This document shows, piece after piece, positions 47,601 through 57,993 of a stretch of DNA of 64,000 bases; the stretch's first letter is position 1; each line of letters opens with the position of its first letter. Position numbers and translations under genes: made by a program. The stretch is from Pristionchus mayeri (taxonomy: Eukaryota; Nematoda; Chromadorea; Rhabditida; Neodiplogasteridae). The stretch lies in the NCBI GenBank assembly GCA_036245805.1, contig BTRK01000003.1, positions 36,783,215 through 36,847,214 on the forward strand, read 5' to 3'. The notes under the pieces were generated by a model, which was given only the letters and a program-made list of their open reading frames with translations, did no database searches and was not told the origin of the DNA.

Positions 47601-50600
47601 TTAGAACATTTCTGAAACATAATACAAAGATGTTTACAAAATCGCTCTCGTATTCATTTACCTATTATATATCAAGGCTTTTAGTTTATATCTGCAAAAA
47701 CATCATATCTCACCATGAGTGCGTCGTACATTCTGTTCAGGAGTCTCGGCACCACAGGCATGATCGTAGGCTGGAGCTCCTTGATGTCTTCGGTGAGGGC
47801 TGCAATTAGTTAGAATTTTAATAATATTAGTCGATTGTTTTGCTTAATTAAATAATTAACCAATTAAGTAATTAATTAACTGACTCTTGATGCTTCCTTG
47901 GAAGTATCCGATCGAGGCTCCGTTCATGATCATCACCCAGTGCGACATTTGCTCCATCATATGCGAAAGGGGGAGGTACGAGATGAGTACCTGTGATTAT
48001 CGATTGATTTTGTATTTATTATGTTTGACCACCCTTTCGAAGTATTTACAGCTGCCAACATGTTATGTTTCATTGCGTAAACATGTACAACGTAGCTTTC
48101 AAGAACTTATTGTTGCTTTCTTGATTTGATTTTATAACAAAAGCATTCTCAGCTCATTTCTGGTTAGTCTCACCGTATCCACTCCATCTACCGTATCCCC
48201 CCTACGGTACTCACGTCGTCCTTGGTCAGTGCTCCCTCCTTGAGGAATGCCTTGATGGTGTACTCGAATGCAGTGAGATTCGCGACTACATTCTTATGGG
48301 ATAGCATCACTCCCTTGGGGGTTCCAGTGGTGCCAGAGGTGTAGCTAGAATTGATAGTGTATAATCATAAAAAAAGAAATCTTGATATACGGATGATCTT
48401 GATAGACAAAGAAAATGCGTTCATGCAACAATTAGCCCCATTTTCGTCAAACACTGGTTTAGAGATACATAGAAATGAGTTGCTCACCAGATGATGTAGG
48501 TGTCATCGGTTTTCGGCTTCATTGGTTCGGCTTTCTTGCGACCACCCAGCTCGAGAAGAGTTGACAGACAGTGGATGGAGACTCCGGCCTGAGATATACT
48601 TGATTATAAAAATATGTTAATTATATATATTTTCGCATGCGAACCGGCAAGATTGTTCCAAAAAGAAACACTCGCGACTAGAGTTCTCTTGTTGGAAAAA
48701 AATCGTTATTGGAAAATGGTCCCTCTCCCCTCATTTTCCAATAACGATCGAAAATGAGGCGGTTGCCTATTGGAAATGACCTCTTATTGGATTTCCAATA
48801 AGCTAATGGAATTCCATTAACGGAATGGGTCACTGATTGGTGAAACACAATTGAATTGATAGATTTGTGTGAAGACCACCACCTCGAAAATCGTTCGTTC
48901 AGAATGATATTGAATAATCAGTTCGCGATCATCCTTATTGGAAATCCAATAAGCTATTGGACAATGAGGTCGAACAAAGGCCGTTATTGGAAAATTGATG
49001 AAGAGAGAAACCCCGTTGTTCTCATTATTGGATTTCCGGAAAATTTTCCAACAAGAGAACTCTACTCGCGACATAATATTCTAGTGAAACCAATAGTAAT
49101 TTATTAGTTAGCACTGTGATTTTGATTGATACATTTGTAGTATATTTTTCGATAATTTCCTCACATCCTTGCTCTCGTCAATGAGAGCAGCAGTCACTCC
49201 GGCCTCCTCGAGAATGACGATGTGCTTGAGAGTAGGGATCGACGACTGAAATAATACACATCGTTGATGATCTTTGATCTTTGATCTCGTATGTTTAGTT
49301 AATCAATAGTATTTGAATGTGAACCTTGGCGGCGAATAGCTTGCGTGCCTTGTCCTCATTGTCCACCACGATCACTCTGAATTTTTGAATAATAATCAAA
49401 CAATTTTTTTGTAAATGTAAAGTAAGTTTCACATGCGAATCTTTTGCCTACATAATTAGAAGAATTGATTTCTCGTTATTATCAGGTTTAAAACAAATGA
49501 TTCATTTGAAGCCCACATCACTTTCCGTAGTAAATCAAGGAACCAACTCGATTTCCGCCTGGTTGACGATGAAAGTGGCGGCATCGGCTCCGAGTGTATC
49601 GTACAAGGGGACGACCACGATTGACTGCGAGATGGCTCCGAGAGAGGTGATGTACCATCTGAGAGATTATTGAATATTATCTGCGGATAAGGAACAGTAC
49701 CTATTACTCCACAAGGGCATATCCAATATTGACGATATGATTTGACTGGAGGCACAAGTGCACAGTCTGATAGGCTTGATTTGGTTACAAATGCAATAAA
49801 ATGAGGAAGGCAATTGCCTCAATTATTCCGCCTGTGATCTTCACTTTTCATACCATTTATTCTTTGATCGAACCATATTTTCACTTCACTTTCTCCCTGG
49901 TAACGCGCTAACAATTAATCGTCCCCCGTTGCATGCGAATCTTCGACCATTCGCGAATATTTCCACTCATCACCCCGTGCCAAACATCAGACCATTATTG
50001 CCCCCGTCCCGCTCTCTATCTCCCCCTTCCTATCAGCAAATTATGATGCCATCAAATTCCCAATCACTGCCGATCGCATAGTTCTCGGAATGGTAATCAC
50101 ATTTGGAGATAAGAAATTCGCGCACGGAAGGCATATTTTCGTTTTTCCTTGCACGGAATTTTGATGGGATGGGGGAGAGCGAGAGGCGGGAGAGCTCAGA
50201 GAAAGAGTAAAAAGATTTTCAGTTTTTTATCAGTAGTTTCCTTGGTGAAGGCCGAGCTATGGTATATACACAAAGATTTGAGGGAAGCATCAAAATGTGC
50301 ATTGTTTGGAGCGAGGCACCTTGCCAGCACATAATTTAAACGTGCGAATTCAAGTGCAATTGATCGGAAACAACTCACTTGGGGCAGTTTTTGGCGTAGA
50401 TTCCCATGTTGGTCTGGTTGCCGGGCTTCAGCCCAAGCACGTTGACAAGAGCCGAGGCGAAATCGGTCGAGTGGCGGTAGACCTACACAATTTATTTAGA
50501 CAATTGTTTTGAAGAAAATTAGTAATTTGGGCACCTGAGCATACGTGAGGAACTTGTAGGGGGACTTCGAGTCTTTGCGATCTCCCAGACAAGGGCCGTC

Positions 50601-52953
50601 CTCGCTCTTCTGAAATTGATCTTTGATCTTTTTTATCTTTGCTCTTTCCTCCCAGTCAAGCTGCGTTCACTTTGGCACAGAAATCCACCGCTAGGAATCA
50701 TATCCAGTGCGCATTTGCAAAGAGATAATCATCTCCCTCAAGACAGCTGTCAGTAGCAGCGATGTCCGAGTGGTTAAGGAGATTGACTAGAAATCAATTG
50801 GGCTCTGCCCGCGTAGGTTCGAATCCTGCTCGCTGCGAAACATTTTGCATGTTTTGCTTTATTCCCCAATGTTTCTTGACCTATCAAATCGCTAAGTGAT
50901 CTCGACATTAACAGAAAATTTGCTAGTGCTTTCGGTGTGGGTGTATAGCGATCGGTGAACTACGCTCTTCACTTTGTTCAGTCTCTAGTTGGCAAGGCTG
51001 CGCAATTGAGAAATGCTTTGCCCCCTCGCCGCTCATGAGCGAGAGATAGATCACTCGCCCGTGTCACTATCAATTAGCGACTGCCGATTAATAGCAGAAC
51101 TTAACAGAAAGAGGGAAAACGTGGACTTTCACCCTCCGACCTTGTCAGGCAAGAAAGCATCTCATTCTCTCTCCAATTAGCGTGCTATCTCGCTATATCT
51201 AATGGACAAGAAAGACGGGGTACCATTGCCCACTGACTTCAAAGGGGAAGTTACTCCGCTAAAAAACGAGGTGAAAGTACTAAGTATTCCGAGTGTCCCA
51301 TTGATAGAACGGTGTCCTCTCTTACAAGTAATGATCTCAACTTGCGCATTTGCAAGGCGAAAGAGCGGGGAAAATACGACTCTTTCTAGAAATATAGGCA
51401 ACATAGTTCGGGTAATCGTCGGTAATCGTTATCGCATATTCGGGTAATCGTTCGTTATCGCATATTCAGGTAATCGTCTCTTCAATTCCCACACTCTCTC
51501 GATCGGTCGAGTGACTAGAGTGTGTGGGAAAGGAAGAGATAATTACCGGAATGGTGAACTGTAATCCTCAACTACTTCTCAAGTTCCATTTTTTCTCACC
51601 TACATTGGGAAGCGACTATAAATGTATCGTAATCATTTTCAGATTCATCTAAAAAAGACTTTCCCACCTGCATGCCCCTGAGGAATGTCTCGTAGAGTGT
51701 TGTCACTTCCGGGTAGAGGTAGGTCAGCGTGGACTCCTTGCCGGGCAGGAACCCGCACTTGTAGACGCCCTTCTCGCCCTGAGATCAAAGAAAAACGTGT
51801 TTCTGAGACCCGAGATCCTGTTATGAAGTCCTCTGTCCTCTTGTTGGAAGCATCTTTATTCTATTCAGACATTCAATCGGATACTTATAGCTGTATTGTA
51901 TGTCCTACTGATACCAATCGGTACAAATGGCCACATGATTATGCACTCTCTGTTGGCATCATCATGCGATCATCGGTTAGGTCCGCACGCGCCTCAGATT
52001 AGGCGAGATGATGAGGTGTCGCCGTGATCAACGAGACTATCGGTCAATTAGCAAGTATGGATTGATAAAAATAACTCTCGACAAAAATATTGATCAATTA
52101 GATGGAACTGTTTTGGGTGAATGCACGTATCTGTGTTTGCGAGAGCGGGAAGTTATTTTTAATCTACTTACACGACCCAAAATAAGATATCGATCAATTA
52201 TCGAATAGCGGTATTGATGCTATAGAAAGAACTCTCGATTAAACATCGGTCAATTAGAAGGAACTGTTTCGAGTGAATGCACGTACTTCGCTTTTTGCAA
52301 GAGCTGGAAGTTCTTTTTTTGAGCGGGAAGTTCTATTTAATCTCCTTACACGACCCAAAATTAGCTCAATTAGCGAGTAGGAACTGATGCGATACACATA
52401 AAACAACCACTATCACATAGGAAACATATCAAGAAAATGCACGTACTTGGTATTTTTTATGCTCGTATTCTCTTTCTAATCTACTTTAGCGATGCAAAAG
52501 ATCGAACTTCGCAACTTTAGGAAGTACGCTCTAGTTTGACCATTCAGTTTTCTTTGCAAAACTGTACACAGTTTATAGTGCGTATTGATTTCGAATTTAA
52601 TCTTCCAATTGAGTGCACATTGCCCTGTACAGTGTCTGTGGATTCACGAAAATATTTACGCTCTACCAATTTTGAAATTTCCCTGACATGAAAGTGTATT
52701 GTGATTACGATGCATACACTAACGCGCTTCCAATACGCTTAAATGTGCAAAGCATCAACTAAATGGAGTGCCCACCTCAACCGGCACCGATTGTTGATCC
52801 AGAGAGCATCCGTGAGGCGGCTTGATCGCCTTTCTACGACGGTTTAGAAGGAGGTAGAGACCTGAGAGATCAAAGATCAACTGATCCGAAGACCAAATAT
52901 CGCTCACCTCCGATAACCACAGCAGCTACCGTTGCCGAGCCGAACGACCACAT
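44640..52953 (-). CDS. Long-chain-fatty-acid-CoA ligase (ACSL family), 24 exons
   Basis: Joins fatty acid to CoA through an acyl-AMP, feeding lipid synthesis and beta-oxidation. Exons: 52908-52953, 52776-52861, 51668-51778, 50535-50609, 50379-50482, 49548-49658, 49325-49376, 49165-49245, 48488-48588, 48215-48344, 47885-47990, 47714-47799, 47476-47532, 47352-47429, 47154-47259, 46971-47033, 46813-46901, 46313-46387, 46063-46158, 45844-45935, 45384-45489, 45124-45192, 44962-45030, 44640-44714. All borders are GT-AG with consistent phase, giving 687 residues, a normal length. An N-terminal membrane anchor (about 8-28, then R-R-R-K) suggests the ER, mitochondrial or peroxisomal surface. Motifs: P-loop [29 protein letters not shown]. 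An intronic tRNA and an intronic MITE are present. The specific paralogue is not assigned. Confidence 0.95.
48679..49064. mobile_element. 386-bp hAT-like MITE in ACSL intron 8
   Basis: Terminal repeats TAGAGTTCTCTTGTTGG match exactly for 21 bases. The flanks carry the 8-base duplication CTCGCGAC (48671-48678 and 49065-49072), the size made by hAT transposases. Inside, the word TTATTGGAAA and its complement recur and can fold. The pseudogene's matching intron has no copy. Confidence 0.85.
50756..50837 (+). tRNA. tRNA-Ser(AGA), nested in ACSL intron 3
   Basis: Identical to the 43740 gene across all 82 bases. It lies antisense within the intron between exons 3 and 4. Flanks upstream (CTGTCA) and downstream (ATCGCTAAGTGATCTCG, 50890-50914) are shared with the damaged tRNA at 35341, which proves both came with the duplicated segment. 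TTTT occurs 6 bases downstream. Confidence 0.95.
51413..51480 (+). repeat. Short tandem repeat with GGTAATCGT
   Basis: TTATCGCATATTCGGGTAAT and close variants repeat about two and a half times with a period of about 33 bases in ACSL intron 3. The pseudogene copy (about 37430) has only one GTAATCGT, so the expansion is local. Confidence 0.7.
52045..52495 (+). repeat. Three diverged tandem copies in ACSL intron 2
   Basis: A unit of about 170 bases with GAACTGTTT, GAATGCACGTA, GGAAGTT and TTACACGACCCAAAAT occurs at about 52050 and 52222, with a weaker third copy at about 52400. Non-coding. Confidence 0.65.
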
Positions 52954-54254
52954 CTGCAATTAATAGTAATTGAAAACACAAGAGAAATATCAGTGCAAAA
53001 CATGCGCATTGTGTGTGGAAACAGTCCAATATCAGGGGAAAGCGCAAGAATCAAGAAAAGTGTGTTGCGGAGTGCTCTGGGCTATCGCGGGAGAAAGACC
53101 GAGAATGAATGAGGAGGGTGCGATTAGATAAGGCTATCGCGATATCAGAATGTGTGTCTGACTCCCTTAATTTCGCGTGCTCTCTCGCCTACTCAAGCCG
53201 GGCAGATATTCGAAAGGGATGGAAAGAGCATTACGACGAAAAGTCGAATTGAAGGCGAATTCGCATGGAATCTGACCGTCCGCCCATTGTCAATGAGAGA
53301 AGGGCGAGAGAGAGTGGGAAATGAAGAGAGCGCCAGGTTTTGTGAGCCCTTGCAGAACATGATAATCAGAAAATAAGCGGTAGACGAGTGCAAAAACGCT
53401 CGGACTGTGGACTTGGGACTGAACCTTGTGCACTAGGGTTCATTCCGGTCAGAGAGATGAGAGAGCGTGGAAACTGAAGAGAATCAGACGATTGCTCCAA
53501 ATATCTAATGCTATTGCGCGCTAGCGTTCATGATTGGCCATGCGCCAGTCTTTGTTGCGCGGAATCGACCGGTTGCAAGCTCTATGGACTTTGCAACAGT
53601 TCATCGGGTTACTACGAGCTTGTGCATTCAAAGGAACATCCACAAGGCAATCTGCAATTATGATCAACAATCGACGTGACAAAGTAATATTTCCGGGGTG
53701 ACTAAGATATATTTTCCTTTAAATCGGGGTAACAACGAGTCAAAACATCTCCTCTGTAAGACCGATATGCGCGAGTTGATACGATAGGCAGATCAAAACC
53801 AAGTTGTGATTAGATTAGCAGCTCAGAATGATCCAATTGCGCGCTAAAGAGTGCAACAACGCTAACTGAACTCTAGCGAACTCCGAACTCTAGCGAATTT
53901 TGATTAGATTAGCGGAGACAATATATGAAAAGGATCGCGCACTAAAGAGTGCAATAGTGCAGCAACGCTAACTGAACTCTAGTGATAGCGCCATTCGAAA
54001 AAAAGGATAGTGGGGTGATTAGAGCGGTCTTTTTCAAGAAGAACTGCTAGTTTGGAAGTACTGTTGAGTTCATGATCGCTACGCTATCTAGCTTTCACCC
54101 CCGTGACAAAAAGCTGAGGCCATTCTATTCAATATCCGCAATCTATGTCCGGCATAAGAGTCCGTAGTACGGGAGCTAAGGAGAGTGACCCCTCAGTTTT
54201 TCTTTGATATTAATCACAAATAAAGGGGATACAAGTTTAAATGAAAACACGTAC

Positions 54255-54272
54255 CTTGGACATCAAGTTCAT
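54255..54272 (-). CDS. Possible upstream first exon of the ACSL gene
   Basis: An ATG at 54272 followed by six codons (M-N-L-M-S-K) ends at an AAG|GTACGT donor. Joined to the TTGCAG acceptor just before the ATG at 52953 the phase is kept, which would add six residues. The alternative is that TTGCAG is a trans-splice acceptor and translation starts at 52953. Confidence 0.4.
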
Positions 54273-54299
54273 GTTGTCAACCGTGAGTAGAGTTAGTAG

Positions 54300-55163
54300 A
54301 CTAATCACGTAACGGACGATCTCCAACTTGATAGAGAATGTTAGGGGCGGGGGGAAAGGGAGTGGGAGAGGGATGCCGTTTCGCCTATCTCTCACGAGAT
54401 TTGTGCCGGAAAGTAACCGTCTGACTCTCTTCCCTTTGCATGATCTCTCTCATTCTCTCGCCTATGAGAAAGTGTGCACAATGGGAAGGTCAGACCATTG
54501 CTGATGCTGGAACATCGCGCATTTTGTCCACCCTTTTGGAATCTTGCATATATGGTGCAAAGTTCGGGACTATCAGTGATCTGTTTGTGTCTTTTCGCTC
54601 ATTTCCGGTGGAACTAGCAAGGCACGGGTACATCAATATCATGAGATTGGGATATGCGCTATATGGCATATCCTCTCGCCAGTGCGAAGTTAGAGGAAGG
54701 AAGGGAAGACCCCCAGAGGGTACGAATCTCTCAGATTCGATCCTGCAACCCTAATATATGCCATCCGGAAGACCATCAAAATATCCTTGGAAAGATCTAC
54801 CCATTCCTTAACAGCACGAGGTAGTTGCACGAAAGTTGAGGGGCGCTGAGTGGTCAAAGTTTACCGCAGAGAAAACAACGTGATTAGTCTAGATGGCCAA
54901 AGAAGAACTCTACAAATTTCGTAATCTTTCTCGGATGTGAGAAGGACTAGAGAGTAGGCAAACTGAAGAGAGTGTCCTCCGTATTATCCTGTGATAACGC
55001 ATTGTTGTTGCGATAACATTGCTCATCCAGTTGTCAAAGAGTAGGGAACGTGTCTGGGGGTGGCCCATAATATTTTAGCGCGTGACTGCCGCACAATTAT
55101 TTCATATAAAATCATTTTAAAAATCCGTTATGGATAGACAACCGTAATAGTATGCTATGGCTA
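54300..55163. other. Upstream of ACSL; no gene recognised
   Basis: Mixed composition with pyrimidine-rich stretches (54410-54470) that could include promoter sequence. ORF 54440-54754 has no recognisable motif. Confidence 0.35.
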
Positions 55164-55567
55164 ACAAGGGGGACCCTAATGCTTGGTTCAGATTTTGCCG
55201 CACTGATCTACAAGGGTCGATAATCGATAAACTCGATTTCTTGGCGATTGTGCATGGCGCGATCCCAAAATACTCCCCAGTTTTCACCCCTAAGTTATCG
55301 TGTACCAGCTAGCCGACCAGGTAAGGCACCAGCAATGGGAGCATGATGATGCATATCAGAGCCACGAGAGCGTAGGTATGAAACCTGGGGAGTATTTTGG
55401 GATCGTGCAATGCGCAATCACCAATAAATCGAGTTTATCGATTATTGACCCTTAGTAAATCAGTGCGGCAAAATCCGAACCAAGTGGGAGATATGTATCA
55501 TTGGTATATACAACCACATATAGATAAAGTTCGGATTGGACGGCGGTGAGTTTATGGCCCCCCTTGT
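55164..55567. repeat. 404-bp fold-back (MITE-like)
   Basis: ACAAGGGGG at the left pairs with the right end. The inner arms (GATTTTGCCGCACTGAT, ATCCCAAAATACTCCCC) pair well, and an extra segment of about 70 bases (55490-55557) interrupts the right arm. No coding sequence. Confidence 0.8.
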
Positions 55568-56656
55568 AAGATGGCAAGGTTCGTAATGCTTTAGTTTATC
55601 ATACCAATAAGGTTCGCACTTGGGAAACGCAATGTACTGTGTAGAGACGGAGAAACGATACTACGCTATCTTCATTCTACGCACTCGCTAGACCGGTCGA
55701 TCGGCGAGAGTGTGCATAGATGAAGGGAGCGTGGTATCGTTTCTCGAACTTTACTAATTAAACACGGTTCTTGATCTCATTAACTACTCTATTCTTGGGT
55801 GTGGTAACCATGTGATACGGTCTTTTTATGGCGATGATAAGCGAAACGTGACTTTACTCTCACTAACTCGCGGGTAAATGTCAAGGTACAAATTCCGCGA
55901 GCGGCGCGATATACCGGTAGTTGAAACCAGAACTTGTCTAGCCACCACGTGACACGAATTCCTTGTGTAAGAATCATTGACGGAATGTGGACATAGTACA
56001 CATTGGAGCACATATATTCGAGTGAGAGTTTCTAATTCTGAGCATGTGGCCTGTGGATCTGACTCGATTACATGTATGCGATACCACGTGGCAAGAACTA
56101 CACGCGTGGAAAGCGGAACCAGGGATTTTGCGAGATCACAGTGAAGCATGCAGTGAAGCTAATCAAGAACAAGTGAGATCTCAGACTATTCACAAATGTC
56201 AGTTAAGCTCAAGCAGAATATCGCTGGAAAATGTAAAAAAAAGTTTAGCAAAGCTAGCCGAACACTAGTGAACACGACGCCACGGAACAAGCGAGATAGG
56301 AAGTACAATGTCTGCTTAGTGTAGGCAGAATGACACTTATGCGCAAGAGAAGTCTGAGAGACCGATAGCAAGACAGTGGACAGAGAGAAGATTGGCCTTA
56401 CGCATAGAATCTGTTATCAATCCTTATCAGTACTATGGACCGAGAGGCGCCCTCTCAGAATCGGCCCATTTCGCCTTATCAATTGTAATATAATTATTTT
56501 TAATCGCTTACAAAAAGTCGTTGATTAATCAATTCATGTAATTTTCGAAATTTCAGAAATCGGAAGCAACGCATTGACATTTTCAGTAGAAATGATCAAA
56601 ATGAACTGAACTCCAAATCGCCCCATTCGCCTTATCGTTCCAAGGTACACCCGGTA

Positions 56657-56715
56657 TGGGACCACATCGAGGACAGACAACAGTTGTCGCGCCATCTCGG
56701 GCAAATACATCAGCC
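56657..56715 (-). CDS. Weak candidate exon with a Cys pair
   Basis: After TTTGCAG at 56716 the frame reads A-D-V-F-A-R-D-G-A-T-T-V-V-C-P-R-C-G-P-I-P-G to a GTGTAC site. C-P-R-C-G looks like half a zinc ribbon. There is no partner exon and no family. Confidence 0.2.
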
Positions 56716-57323
56716 TGCAAACAATATGACTAAGAGGGTCAGAGTTGTTTTTATCGTCTTCCTGCTAAAATGGGTCCTTATTCCTGGTAGAAATAAACAC
56801 AACAGTGATACCTACCCGCACGCTGGATGCCTCATGATCTGGGACAGTGTGCACGATTACTTGTATTTTCTTAATTTTAAGCATAGGCTAAATAGCAATG
56901 TGCATTCGGGCACAGTCCGAGGGTGGAAATTGTATCTTCCTTATCGGGCATGGCGCGAAAAACAGGCAGAATGTCCTCGATATGTAAAAAATTACGCAGT
57001 CTAGCACACGATCGTCAAATATCGCGAACATCGAGAGCACAATTCAAGATCATACCTCCCTCACGATAATCGCAATCGATACGTTGTTAATAGGGGGATA
57101 CTATTATTATTTATCTACGCCCGAGGCGCGGCGATACCGTGAATACGCAAGTGATTAATGTTTGCAGGGGGGACTCTCCTGTGTCATTGAGGGTGAACGA
57201 GTTCTGCTATGGCAAGTATCTCAGTGTTCATCACGCCTGATTTTAAAAAAAGAGCATTTTCTTTGTATGATATGTGCAAATGCAGATGAATTACCGTAGA
57301 TCTAAAGTCGGAATATGTATTTA

Positions 57324-57567
57324 AAGGAGGAGTAAAGGCAAACGCGCGCCCGGTTGAAATATGTTTCAATTAGAGGAGCACACTCTTCAAGTCGTGTGCT
57401 CTCTCGCTCGTTGCCTGAGCTTTCCCTGATTTGGCTCCCCGCCAACTACCGATATCTCTGTTCGTAATGGAGATATCAATGTGAAAATTTCGGAGCTTAT
57501 TATCGTTGGGGAGATCTAGGCCGTGCATATGAATGCTTCAAATTGAATTTTCGCTTTGCTCCTCCTT
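57324..57567 (-). mobile_element. 244-bp MITE, copy 2
   Basis: Reverse-oriented copy of 22029-22274 with TA at 57322-57323 and 57568-57569. The interior (GATATCAATGTGAAAATTT and GATTTGGCTCCC) matches well. Confidence 0.9.
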
Positions 57568-57651
57568 TAAGGAATGGAATTACATAGTTCTCTTAATTAT
57601 GCCTGACAGCGTCGGCAATGTCGGTCCGATGATAAAGAAATAAAAAAGATT

Positions 57652-57733
57652 CGCAGCGAGCAGGATTCGAACCTACGCGGGCAGAGCCCAATTGATTTCT
57701 AGTCAATCTCCTTAACCACTCGGACATCGCTGC
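57652..57733 (-). tRNA. tRNA-Ser(AGA)
   Basis: Identical 82-base sequence to the 43740 gene, on the minus strand. TTTTTT follows directly at its 3' side (57642-57647). The upstream flank TGACAGGTGGCTC is shared with the tandem copies at 61-62 kb. Confidence 0.95.
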
Positions 57734-57993
57734 TAGTGACAGGTGGCTCGCGGAACGAACCAATCACTCCACAAATAGAAGAGGAATTAATGACGGGAGC
57801 TGACTGTGAATGCATTAGTTTGAAGCGTTTCCCTTGCATTCTACCTCTATTATCACAAGTTATACCCAAAGTGTGGTATGGTATTTAATCTCTGAGAATG
57901 CAAATGGTACCAACTGCGCTCCATCTACTAATATTCGTCCCTCTGCACGATATGAGAGCGTTTGCCTAAAAATCGAGCAGATCCGAAATATTT

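Noticed and set aside
56684..57004. 106-codon plus-strand ORF
   Set aside because: No motif, no supporting splice sites, and it overlaps a candidate exon on the other strand.
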